Shown here: piece by piece, positions 49,266 through 57,842 of the stretch
How the letters are laid out: each line of letters begins with the position of its first letter
How positions within the stretch are numbered: position 1 is the first letter of the stretch
Assembly: GCA_028280615.1 (NCBI GenBank)
Contig: JANQLK010000016.1
Span: 310,001-374,000, forward strand
DNA from: Woeseiaceae bacterium
Lineage (GTDB): Bacteria; Pseudomonadota; Gammaproteobacteria; Steroidobacterales; Woeseiaceae
Length of the DNA stretch: 64,000 nucleotides
Direction: 5' to 3'
The notes under the pieces: generated by a model
The model's input: the letters and a program-made list of their open reading frames with translations, nothing else
Told to the model about the DNA's origin: nothing
Database searches by the model: none
Position numbers and translations under genes: made by a program

Positions 49266-50423
49266 TTGGCGGATCACATTGACAAGCGATCGACTGTCGT
49301 CCACGTCATATTTCGGCTCGACTACGGTGGTCTGGAGAACGGCGTTGTGAACGTCCTGCGTGGATTGACGCAAATGAAACATCGCCATGTGGTTGTTGCC
49401 CTAACGGAAGCTACCGACTTCGCGAAGCGGCTACCGAACGGCGTGGACGTCTACAGTATCGGCAAGCAGCCAGGTAAGGACCCGGGTGCATATCTTCGAC
49501 TCTTCCGTCTGTTCCGAAGGATCAGGCCCGACGTTGTACATACCAGGAATATCGGCACACTCGACTGCGCATTCATCGCCTTTCTTGCTCGAGTACCAGT
49601 ACGACTACATGGCGAACATGGCTGGGATATCTTCGATCCCGATGGCAAGAACGCCAGGTATCGGTGGATAAGACGGGTCATGTCGCTGTACGTCCACAAG
49701 TTTGTGACCGTATCGGATGAACTTGCCAATTGGTTGATTAACACTGTCGGTATTCCGGAGCGAAAAGTCGATCGCCTCCGGAACGGTGTGGACACGCAAC
49801 GTTTTCGCCCCACGGCGGGCAGTGCCGTCGACGTCTTGCCCAAGCGGTTCCACGACAGAGACAAGCTTGTCATCGGTAGCGTAACGCGTTTCAGTGCTAT
49901 TAAGGACCCCGTGAATCTCGTGAAAGCGTTCAAGGTGCTTGCAACTGAGGAAGAGAATCTATCGGTGACTCCTTTGCTGGTGATGATAGGAAGCGGAGAA
50001 TTGCACAACGCCGCGCGGGCAGCGTTGGCAGATGCTGGCCTCACGGACAGGAGCTGGCTGCCAGGTGCTCGGGACGATATACCGGAGTTGATGGGGGCCA
50101 TGGACATTTTTGTCCTCGGGTCACTGCGCGAAGGGATCTCGAATACCGTGCTCGAGGCCATGGCCTCCGGGCTGCCTGTCGTCGCCTGCGATACGGGCGG
50201 CAATCCGGAGCTCATCTCTGATTCTGTCAATGGATTCCTGGTGCCTCCCGGAGACTCAGCGGCACTCGCTGATGCGATCCGTCGGTACATTGTCAGTCCG
50301 GAATTGCGGCAGCGTCACGGTTCGGAGTCGAGACGTAGGGCAGAGCGGGAATTCTCACTCGATTTCATGATCGAACGCTACCGGCGCTTGTACGACAGCG
50401 CGATTGAAAAGGCGACAGCGTAA
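49266..50423 (+). CDS. XrtA-associated glycosyltransferase (TIGR03088-like, GT4)
   Basis: This GT-B glycosyltransferase is expected to add a sugar during repeat-unit assembly. The N-terminal acceptor loop is FRLDYGGLENGVVN and the C-terminal donor-binding domain has IGSVTRFSAIKDP and REGISNTVLEAMASGLPVV, with an intact E-x7-E. I choose TTG 49266, preceded by GAGGAG at 49251-49256, because it begins just before the conserved VVHVIFRLDYGG. The upstream reading lies inside xrtA. The length is 385 aa. Its stop overlaps the next start by one base (TAATG). Sugar specificity is unknown. Confidence 0.88.
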   Translation: MADHIDKRSTVVHVIFRLDYGGLENGVVNVLRGLTQMKHRHVVVALTEATDFAKRLPNGVDVYSIGKQPGKDPGAYLRLFRLFRRIRPDVVHTRNIGTLDCAFIAFLARVPVRLHGEHGWDIFDPDGKNARYRWIRRVMSLYVHKFVTVSDELANWLINTVGIPERKVDRLRNGVDTQRFRPTAGSAVDVLPKRFHDRDKLVIGSVTRFSAIKDPVNLVKAFKVLATEEENLSVTPLLVMIGSGELHNAARAALADAGLTDRSWLPGARDDIPELMGAMDIFVLGSLREGISNTVLEAMASGLPVVACDTGGNPELISDSVNGFLVPPGDSAALADAIRRYIVSPELRQRHGSESRRRAEREFSLDFMIERYRRLYDSAIEKATA

Positions 50424-52324
50424 TGTGCGGCATCTCCGGGATCGTCGATGTTCTGCGCAAGAGGCCGATCAATCAAGGCCTCGTGCGTGCCATGAACGAT
50501 ACGCTGGTGCATCGGGGTCCTGACGGCGAGGGCTTTCACTTCGAGCCCGGCGTTGGATTCGGGCATCGGCGCCTTTCGATCATAGATCTCGAAGGCGGTA
50601 AGCAGCCGCTCTACAACGAGGACGAATCGGTCGTCGTGACCTATAACGGGGAGATATACAATTTTCAGGCGCTGTCAGCCGAACTGATCGACTCTGGTCA
50701 CAGTTTCCGGACGCATTGCGATACCGAGGTAATCGTGCATGCCTGGGAGGAGTGGGGTGTGAAGTGCCTGGACCGGTTCAATGGAATGTTTGCATTCGCG
50801 CTCTGGGATCGAAATCGGGAAACCCTGTTCATTGCGCGCGATCGGCTCGGTATTAAGCCGCTGCACTATGCGATACTCGATAACGGGTTCGTGGTTTTCG
50901 GCTCGGAAATCAAAGCGCTCCTGAAGCATCCGGAGCTATCACGTTCGCTGGATCCGAGAGCCATCGAAGACTACTTCACGTTTGGCTACGTGCCCGAGCC
51001 TCGGAGTATCTTCACCTCGATCCAGAAACTCGAGCCTGGCACATTCCTGACAATCAAGCGTGGCGAGCCTGTCGGTACGCCGACCCGCTACTGGGACGTC
51101 GCACTCGACGAAGCCAGCGTGGCTCGGCCGACCGCCGATATCCAGTCCGAGCTGCGCGAGTCGCTTAAGGCAGCCGTGTCGAGGCGGCTGATAGCCGATG
51201 TACCGCTGGGCGCGTTCCTGTCCGGCGGCATTGACTCCAGCGCTGTCGTGGCGATGATGCGCCAGTTGGACACGGATTCACTTCTCACCTGTTCAATAGG
51301 ATTCAGCGAGAAGCGCTACGACGAGTCCGAGTATGCGGAGCTTGTGGCGAAGTCGAACCGAACCGATCACAAGATGGATTTGGTTGAAGCATCGGATTAC
51401 AGCTTGCTAGAGAAACTCGTGCATCTGTATGACGAGCCGTACGCGGATAGCTCGGCAATGCCGACCTATCGGGTTTGTGAACTTGCGAGAAAGCACGTGA
51501 CGGTTGCCCTGTCCGGCGACGGCGGAGACGAGAACTTCATTGGTTACAGACGCTATCGTCTGTTCAACATGGAGGAGCGACTGCGCTCATTCTTTCCGGA
51601 CGTTATCCGGTTGCCTCTGTTCGGTTTCCTGGGCCGCGCCTACCCCAAACTCGATTGGGCGCCACGCGTCTTCCGAGGCAAGACGACATTCCAGGCACTC
51701 GGCAAAGACTCTGCGGAGGCCTATCTTCATGGCGTATCGATCTTCCCTGCCGAGGGGCGCGGTTGGCTGTTTTCGGATGCGTTCAAGCGTGACTTGCAGG
51801 GCTATCGGTCTTCAGAGGTCTTCTCGAGGCACCTCGAGAATAAGCACTTCGAGGATCCCTTGCGGAAGATCCAGTACCTGGATTTCAAGACGTATCTGCC
51901 AGGCGATATTCTGACCAAAGTGGATCGGGCGAGCATGGCGCACAGCCTTGAGGTTCGTGTGCCGTTCCTGGATCACGAGTTCGTGGCTTGGACGGCAAGC
52001 CTGCCCACGAGCGTCAAGCTCCGCGGCAGCTCCGGCAAGGACGTACTCAAGAAGTCACTGGAGCCGCTTCTGCCTAAGGAAGTCCTTTACCGATCGAAGA
52101 TGGGTTTTGCCGTCCCGCTGGATGTCTGGTTCCGGGGTTCGCTGGAGCACAAGCTGATGGAGACGCTGGAAGGTGAGCGGCTGAACGACTCCGGCATATT
52201 CGATCCGGCCGCGCTCGAGACAATCGGTCAGGACCATCGATCCGGTCGCCGAGACTACAGCGCTGTCTTGTGGGCCCTTCTGATGTTCGACGGCTTCCTG
52301 GGCAGTGTCGCAGCCGGTCAGTGA
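50423..52324 (+). CDS. XrtA-associated amidotransferase (TIGR03108-like), second copy
   Basis: This is the canonical exosortase-A-associated asparagine-synthase homologue. The N-terminal glutaminase has Cys2 in MCGISGIVD, HRGPDGEGF and YNGEIYNF; the synthetase domain has FLSGGIDSSAVVAMM and LSGDGGDENFIGYRRY. SKMGFAVPLDVWF lies near the end. Both active sites look intact. It is 633 aa and directly follows the TIGR03088-like glycosyltransferase, the usual order in XrtA loci. It differs clearly from the copy at 45609, so the two are paralogues rather than a recent duplication. The substrate is unproven; a uronate carboxyl is the most plausible. Confidence 0.9.
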   Translation: MCGISGIVDVLRKRPINQGLVRAMNDTLVHRGPDGEGFHFEPGVGFGHRRLSIIDLEGGKQPLYNEDESVVVTYNGEIYNFQALSAELIDSGHSFRTHCDTEVIVHAWEEWGVKCLDRFNGMFAFALWDRNRETLFIARDRLGIKPLHYAILDNGFVVFGSEIKALLKHPELSRSLDPRAIEDYFTFGYVPEPRSIFTSIQKLEPGTFLTIKRGEPVGTPTRYWDVALDEASVARPTADIQSELRESLKAAVSRRLIADVPLGAFLSGGIDSSAVVAMMRQLDTDSLLTCSIGFSEKRYDESEYAELVAKSNRTDHKMDLVEASDYSLLEKLVHLYDEPYADSSAMPTYRVCELARKHVTVALSGDGGDENFIGYRRYRLFNMEERLRSFFPDVIRLPLFGFLGRAYPKLDWAPRVFRGKTTFQALGKDSAEAYLHGVSIFPAEGRGWLFSDAFKRDLQGYRSSEVFSRHLENKHFEDPLRKIQYLDFKTYLPGDILTKVDRASMAHSLEVRVPFLDHEFVAWTASLPTSVKLRGSSGKDVLKKSLEPLLPKEVLYRSKMGFAVPLDVWFRGSLEHKLMETLEGERLNDSGIFDPAALETIGQDHRSGRRDYSAVLWALLMFDGFLGSVAAGQ

Positions 52325-52328
52325 GCCG

Positions 52329-53459
52329 ATGAAGCTGTTGACCGTAACGAATCTCTATCCGGACAACGAAAATCCGCGTCACGGCGTCTTCGTCGAGGAA
52401 CGGTTGAAGCATATTCTGGAAGACCAATCTGTGGCCGCGGAGGTTCTGGCTCTCCGTCCCGGGGGCGGCAACGGTATACGCTCGGAGGTGCGCAATGGTG
52501 TACGCGTACACTACTTGCCAGTGCCAACACTCCCGCTAGTGACTAACTGGATTGATCCGTTCTTGTGGCAGCATAGGGCGAAACCAGTTGCGGCCGAAAT
52601 CTTGCGCAGATTCGGGTCATCATTGATCATCGACGCGCATTTCCTGTATCCGGACGGCGCCGCGGCGGTGATTCTCGGACAGCGCTTGGGCGTGCCGGTC
52701 GTACTGACGGCCCGCGGGTCAGACGTCAACGTCAAATGCGGAAACCTGATTATTCGTCAATGGGTGAGATGGGCCTGCGGTCGGAGTGCGGCCGTTATCA
52801 CGGTCTCGGAAGCGCTGAAAAAAGGGCTGGTCGACATCGGGATTGAACGTCAGAAGATTACCGTATTGAGGAACGGCGTGGATCTGGACAAATTCACGCC
52901 TAAGGCGGGCGGACTCGAGCCGGACGTGAAGGATGGTCGTCTGGCCATGCTCTCAGTAGGCCACCTGCTGGAGGACAAAGGACATCATTTTGCCATCGAG
53001 GCGCTGGCGGACATCAAGGAGGCGGACCTAACGATAGTCGGCGAGGGGCCCTACGAAGCATCTCTCAGAAAGCTCGCGAAAAGTACGGGCGTTGCGGATC
53101 GAGTCACCTTTCGCGGAAATGTTCCGCATAACGATATGGCCGCAATGTACCAGTCCGCCGATGTCACCTTGCTGGTATCTGCTAGGGAAGGAATGCCCAA
53201 CGTCGTTCTGGAGAGTATCGCCTGCGGCACGCGAGTAGTTGCGTCGGACGTCGGTGGAATCCGCGAGGTTGTGACAACGCCGAAAGCAGGGTTGCTGGTC
53301 ACGACGCGGTCTACGGGTGAACTGGTCAAGGCCGTCAGAACGTTACAGAGCTTGGCATGTACGCGCGAAGAGACGCGCGCCTATGCGGTTGAAAATCTTG
53401 GTTGGGCGCGCGTTGTCGGAAGCCAACGAGAACTGTATCAGAAGGTGGGCTGTCATTAA
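52329..53459 (+). CDS. Glycosyltransferase family 4
   Basis: This GT-B enzyme for exopolysaccharide assembly starts with MKLLTVTNLYPDNENPRHGVFVE, a common start of GT4 enzymes in surface glycan loci. The donor-binding domain has LSVGHLLEDKGHH and AREGMPNVVLESIACGTRVVASDVGG, with an intact E-x7-E. The length is 376 aa. ATG 52329 lies 4 bp after the amidotransferase stop. The next gene overlaps its stop by a few bases, so the genes are coupled. Donor and acceptor cannot be inferred. Confidence 0.88.
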   Translation: MKLLTVTNLYPDNENPRHGVFVEERLKHILEDQSVAAEVLALRPGGGNGIRSEVRNGVRVHYLPVPTLPLVTNWIDPFLWQHRAKPVAAEILRRFGSSLIIDAHFLYPDGAAAVILGQRLGVPVVLTARGSDVNVKCGNLIIRQWVRWACGRSAAVITVSEALKKGLVDIGIERQKITVLRNGVDLDKFTPKAGGLEPDVKDGRLAMLSVGHLLEDKGHHFAIEALADIKEADLTIVGEGPYEASLRKLAKSTGVADRVTFRGNVPHNDMAAMYQSADVTLLVSAREGMPNVVLESIACGTRVVASDVGGIREVVTTPKAGLLVTTRSTGELVKAVRTLQSLACTREETRAYAVENLGWARVVGSQRELYQKVGCH

Positions 53460-54654
53460 CGTCTTGCATGTTCTCGACCACTCGCTTCCCGAGCAAAGCG
53501 GATACGCGTATCGCAGTCATGCCATTCTAAGTGAGCTTGGACTGCACGGACCGAAGCTCACTATACTGACCGGCCCGAAGCAGGGTGTCACAGACCTTCC
53601 CTGGAGCGAGATCGATGGTATTCGGTACCACAGGACAGAAGTTCCGCCCGGAACAGACTTATCCAGCGTTAGCGGGCAATTGCGCACGGTGTCGATGACG
53701 AGAGCTCGTATTCGCGAACTGACACGTACAGCGCCTGTTCAAGTTATCCATGCGCATTCTCCTTGTCTCAATGGGCTCGCCGCACTGGGCTCAGGAATTC
53801 CGCTGGTCTACGAGATGCGCTCGTCGTGGGAGGACGCCGCAGTATCCGTGGGAGCAACGCAGCACGGCTCGATTCGCTACCGGCTTTCGAAGGCACTCGA
53901 GAGCTTCGTTGTCCGGCGTGCGGCTGCAGTCGTCGTCATTTGTGAAGGTCTCAAGGACGAGCTCTTGTCGAGAGGCGTCGCCGCAGAGAAGATAACGGTA
54001 GTCCCGAATGCGCTGCCATCGGAGATGTTTGCTCTGCCAGAGCGTGCTGCTGTCGAGTCATTGCGACAACGCTTCGACCTTGCTGACAAGAAGGTGATCG
54101 GCTTCTTCGGCAGTTTTTTCGAATGGGAGGGTGTCGACGAACTCATCCGTGCGCTGCCGCGTATCGTCGAGAATGTCCCAAACGCGCACCTGCTGCTCGC
54201 CGGAGGAGGCCGGCGTGAAGGCGCGATCCGGGACATTGTATCGTCAATGGGCCTGGCAGGAAGAGTCACCCTGGCTGGCAGGGTCAGCCATCAGGAGGTG
54301 AAGGCATTCTATGGTGTTGCTGACGTTATGGCGTACCCGAGAGTTTCGGATCGCTTGACGAATATGGTTACACCGATAAAGCCGCTTGAAGCGATGGCGC
54401 AGCGGGTCATCGTCGTTGCGTCAGACGTCGGGGGTCACAAAGAGCTCGTCAGCCATGAGCAGACTGGGTACTTGTACCCCGCTGGTGACAGGAAGGAACT
54501 GATAGAGACCATCTCTTCAGCATTGAATAGCATAGAAAGTTCGGATTCGATTCGCGAGATCGCGCTTCGGTTTGTCAGCGATAACCGGCGATGGTCGGTA
54601 GTTTCCAGGCGATACCTGCCCCTGTATGAGAGTCTCGAGCGAGGCAAGGGCTGA
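53455..54654 (+). CDS. XrtA-associated glycosyltransferase (TIGR04063-like, GT4)
   Basis: This GT-B glycosyltransferase has the family opening HVLDHSLPEQSGYAYRS, a donor domain with GFFGSFFEWEGVDEL, and TPIKPLEAMAQ in place of the usual E-x7-E start. The expected N-terminus (M-x-V-L-H-V-L-D-H) falls on an ATT codon at 53455, preceded at a good distance by AAGGTGG. A conventional ATG at 53383 would add 24 residues not expected in the family and overlap the upstream gene by 77 bp. I therefore favour an ATT start but treat it as unproven. From ATT the protein is 399 aa. Confidence 0.85.
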   Translation: MNVLHVLDHSLPEQSGYAYRSHAILSELGLHGPKLTILTGPKQGVTDLPWSEIDGIRYHRTEVPPGTDLSSVSGQLRTVSMTRARIRELTRTAPVQVIHAHSPCLNGLAALGSGIPLVYEMRSSWEDAAVSVGATQHGSIRYRLSKALESFVVRRAAAVVVICEGLKDELLSRGVAAEKITVVPNALPSEMFALPERAAVESLRQRFDLADKKVIGFFGSFFEWEGVDELIRALPRIVENVPNAHLLLAGGGRREGAIRDIVSSMGLAGRVTLAGRVSHQEVKAFYGVADVMAYPRVSDRLTNMVTPIKPLEAMAQRVIVVASDVGGHKELVSHEQTGYLYPAGDRKELIETISSALNSIESSDSIREIALRFVSDNRRWSVVSRRYLPLYESLERGKG

Positions 54655-54655
54655 T

Positions 54656-55585
54656 ATGAACAAGGCAAATGGACGTTCACTTGCACGGACTGTGGCTGGC
54701 ATGTTGTCGCCCGGGAACGGTCGAGGTCGTCTCGTCGTGTTCTGCTACCACCAGGTGCTGGAAGCTGCCGACCCCTTGCGCCCCGGAGAGCCCGACACAA
54801 AGCTGTTTCGTCGCGACGTGGAATTGATAGATAGCGTGTTCAATGTCTTGACGTTCCGTCAAGCAGCCCGGCTACTGTCTACAGGCAGCTTACCAAAGCG
54901 AGCTGCTTGCATAACGTTTGATGACGGATACGCCAACAACCACGAATTGGCAGCACCTATTCTGAGATCGCTCGGCGTTCCAGCGACCTTTTTCATTGCT
55001 GGGGGTGCCATTGACCAGGGCATCATGTGGAACGACCTGATTATCGAGGCCCTCGCAACTTCCCGACCTGGCGTACCAGCAGACGAGGTTTCATCAACCC
55101 TTGGATTACTCAAGTACTTGCCGCCAGCCCAGCGATGGGACAAGGCCTTAAGCAGGTTCGAGGCGGCGGTCGGCGCTGATCTGCCAAGACTCATGATGAC
55201 GCGCGACATGGTTGTGTCGCTGGATGAGCAGGGCTTCGAAATTGCTGGGCACACGATCAACCACCCGATCCTCAAGGTGCTCAGTGACGACGCAGCAATG
55301 CGAGAGATCGTGGGATGCAGTGACTGGATATACGAGGTTACCGGCAAGCGCCCTGCAACCTTTGCCTATCCTAACGGCATTCGCGGAACGGATTACGACA
55401 CAACCCACGAGACGATGGTTCGCGAATCAGGCTTTGAAGCCGCGGTGAGCACCAACTGGGGTGTGGCACGACCTGACTCCAATCTGTTCAGCATCCCAAG
55501 AATCGGCCCGTGGTGGCGCCAAGACGCCAGGTTCGAGGTCGGGCTCGTAAGGAGCTACTTGAAAAGCTACTTGCGCCAGGACTAA
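54656..55585 (+). CDS. Polysaccharide deacetylase family protein (NodB/CE4 fold)
   Basis: This is a second CE4-type deacetylase. FCYHQVLEAADP opens the NodB domain, ITFDDGYANNHE carries the Asp pair, and GHTINHPIL is the His-x3-His metal site. It differs from the XrtA-type enzyme at 43634 and resembles PgaB-like deacetylases that act on nascent polymer. There is no clear signal peptide. ATG 54656 follows the previous stop by 1 bp. At 309 aa it is the last gene of the long forward operon. The 351 bp after it hold no recognised gene. Confidence 0.87.
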   Translation: MNKANGRSLARTVAGMLSPGNGRGRLVVFCYHQVLEAADPLRPGEPDTKLFRRDVELIDSVFNVLTFRQAARLLSTGSLPKRAACITFDDGYANNHELAAPILRSLGVPATFFIAGGAIDQGIMWNDLIIEALATSRPGVPADEVSSTLGLLKYLPPAQRWDKALSRFEAAVGADLPRLMMTRDMVVSLDEQGFEIAGHTINHPILKVLSDDAAMREIVGCSDWIYEVTGKRPATFAYPNGIRGTDYDTTHETMVRESGFEAAVSTNWGVARPDSNLFSIPRIGPWWRQDARFEVGLVRSYLKSYLRQD

Positions 55586-55936
55586 CCCTGCACACGGGGA
55601 GAACCGCTTGCGTGCCGTGATCCTTTAGCCGAACAGGCCCTGCTCGTGCGGCTGGCGAAACTCGACCACTGGAGCGGCTCGGCTATCCCGGAGGCTGCTG
55701 AGGACTACGGCCCCATAGAGGGAAGAATCGGCTAGCCACGCCGCGTAGCGGTGACCGGCGCCCCGTGTCGCGGCCGCCAGATGTGGCGTTGACAGTCGTT
55801 GATATGTATCGAATTCTTGGATGCATGGACCGTATGATCGCGCTCAAAGAGAAGCGCGGCAGAGGGCCCGGACAGTGTCCCGTGGTCCGCCGAATCTGTC
55901 GGAGCGGTTGTCTGGCCACGCATGGCCTCGGCGCTG
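55586..55936. other. 351-bp intergenic region at the end of the main XrtA operon
   Basis: I see no convincing gene or T-tract terminator. The frame of the preceding deacetylase stays open for about 50 codons after its TAA, ending at TAG about 55733; it encodes no domain I know. Short reading frames on the minus strand are Arg-rich, typical of non-coding GC-rich DNA. The two flanking genes converge across this region. Confidence 0.5.
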
Positions 55937-57685
55937 CTATGGTTCAGAATGATGCTGGAACCACTGTTCGAGCATCACCAAATCCCAAATAGCGTAGCCA
56001 TAATAGGATGCGTGCCCCCCGCGGTGCTCCGCCGCAACGCGCTCAAGAAACCTCTCGTCGAAGACCCCACGTGCGCGCAGAGACTCGAGGCTACCGTAGA
56101 CGAGACTCTGAAGGGCCTCGTGAGTCTTCAGCCATTGACCAAACGGCAGCCCGAAGCCGTGCTTCTGCTTTGAGATAATCTTATCAGGAAGAAAGTCCCT
56201 GACCGCACTCTTGAAAAACGTACGTAGCTCATGACCGGAGATCTTCTCCCCGGATGGTATTCGTATGGACAGATCCACAAACTCTTCTTCGAGCATCGGG
56301 TAAGACACACGTACCCCGGCCAATTCGGACATCGTGGAGACTTTGCGAATATCGTTGTCTGCCAAGGTAAATTTCCAGTCGTACCAGAGCATGCGGTCGA
56401 GCAAATCGTCGGAGGGGCAGGCCTGCCAGACTTCGGTCATGCTGTGCAACGGTGCTTGTGTATCCACGTTGGCCAGAAACTCCCGGCCGAATACCTTTTC
56501 CGGACCCTCTCGATAGATGAGGTTCCAGCTTTCGAACCGCTCGGGTAGCGGTATCCGAGCTTGCCGCACGTAGCTCGAGAATTTCCTTAGTGGAAATGGT
56601 GACGTTTCCGGGTCCAGTCGACTCGCAATGGGTTCGATTATGCTGCCTCGAACTGCCGCGGGGATTTTCGAGTAGATCTCGAACACGCGATGCCGGACGT
56701 AGCGCTCATTGCCGCCGAAGATCTCGTCTCCGCCATCGCCGGCAAGCAGGTGGCTGATGCCGTGTTCTTTCGCCAGCCGGGCACAGTAATACGTGGGTAC
56801 TGCCGATGAGTTGCCGAAGGGCTCGTCATAGGTCGCGGCAATCTTTGGAATCGCGGCAACGATATCGTCGGCAGTAACTTCATACTTGTAGTGTCGGCAG
56901 CCGAAGTGTTGGCTCGCTGAGTCCGCGAATTCCATTTCATCGAACTCGGCGACCCCGAAGCCCATGGAGAACGCGTTGGCGCTCTCGGAATTAACCTGCG
57001 CCAGCAGGCCGGTGACCGTCGAGCTGTCGAGGCCGCCGCTGAGGAACGACCCTGTCTCGGCGTCTGGCATGTTGAGTTCGATTGCTCGCGAGAGCGCCGG
57101 CAAGACAGATTCACGTAGACCGGCAAGGTCGATACTGGAGGGGCGATCGAAATTAGGGGTCCAATAGCGGAACTCGGTTACATTGCCCCCCTGGAACTCA
57201 ACCGCGGTAGCGGGCGGGAGTTTTCTCACACCTCGAAAGACAGTCATTGGCGCCGGTATCATGTGGCTCAGCATGAAGCCGAAAAGGGCCTGCGGGTCGA
57301 GTTCCCGAGTGGCAAAGAGCCGACGAGCGACGTCTCCCGCAGACGTCCCCAGTGCGAGAATTCCGTTCTCGTGCCCCCAGGCCAGACGCTCTATCCCCAT
57401 GCGATCGACGGCTATCAGTGCGCGGTTCTCGGTGGGCTGCCAGGCCATCAGGGCGAAATGCCCCCTGAGATCGGCCAACATCCCCTTGCCCGATGCCTTG
57501 AATGCCTCGATGACACAGTGCGCATCGGCCTCCGTCGCAATCCGCCGATCGATCAGGCGCAGGTTACCCCTCAACGCCAGCACGATGTTATCGAGCCTGC
57601 ACACGATCGGTGCGGTAACAGAACAATTCTCGGCCGTACTGCCGGCCGGCGAATCCAGTCTGATTTGACCTGAGATGGAGTCCAT
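55937..57685 (-). CDS. Asparagine-synthase-family protein lacking the glutaminase nucleophile
   Basis: This is the third asparagine-synthase-like protein of the region. The synthetase domain is intact, with PP-loop FLSGGLDSSTVTGLL, LLAGDGGDEIFGGNERY and SKQKHGFGLPFGQWL near the end. The N-terminal domain is divergent: the protein starts MDSISGQIRLD, with Asp where Cys2 is needed. The RGP and NGE glutaminase motifs are missing or degraded (residues about 35-75 read ALRGNLRLID and LRGHFALMAWQ). It therefore cannot use glutamine in the usual way and would need free ammonia or another nucleophile. The length is 582 aa. It is divergent from the GT2 gene and on the opposite strand to the rest of the locus. 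Confidence 0.82.
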   Translation of the reverse strand: MDSISGQIRLDSPAGSTAENCSVTAPIVCRLDNIVLALRGNLRLIDRRIATEADAHCVIEAFKASGKGMLADLRGHFALMAWQPTENRALIAVDRMGIERLAWGHENGILALGTSAGDVARRLFATRELDPQALFGFMLSHMIPAPMTVFRGVRKLPPATAVEFQGGNVTEFRYWTPNFDRPSSIDLAGLRESVLPALSRAIELNMPDAETGSFLSGGLDSSTVTGLLAQVNSESANAFSMGFGVAEFDEMEFADSASQHFGCRHYKYEVTADDIVAAIPKIAATYDEPFGNSSAVPTYYCARLAKEHGISHLLAGDGGDEIFGGNERYVRHRVFEIYSKIPAAVRGSIIEPIASRLDPETSPFPLRKFSSYVRQARIPLPERFESWNLIYREGPEKVFGREFLANVDTQAPLHSMTEVWQACPSDDLLDRMLWYDWKFTLADNDIRKVSTMSELAGVRVSYPMLEEEFVDLSIRIPSGEKISGHELRTFFKSAVRDFLPDKIISKQKHGFGLPFGQWLKTHEALQSLVYGSLESLRARGVFDERFLERVAAEHRGGHASYYGYAIWDLVMLEQWFQHHSEP

Positions 57686-57842
57686 GTGAGATCGTCGTCG
57701 GAAATCCGCAATCCTAAGGGTTTTGGATGACCAAAACTACGTGCGAGTTCGAGATATGGGGGTGCTGCCTGACGTATCATTACGATCTCTCGTTGGTGCC
57801 TCAGGCAGCCTAGTCCCCTCATACACAGGAAATCATGCCGGC

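Noticed and set aside
55586..55735. In-frame open extension of about 50 codons after the deacetylase stop, suggesting a broken longer gene
   Set aside because: The deacetylase is complete without it and the extension matches no domain; open frames of this length are common at this GC content.
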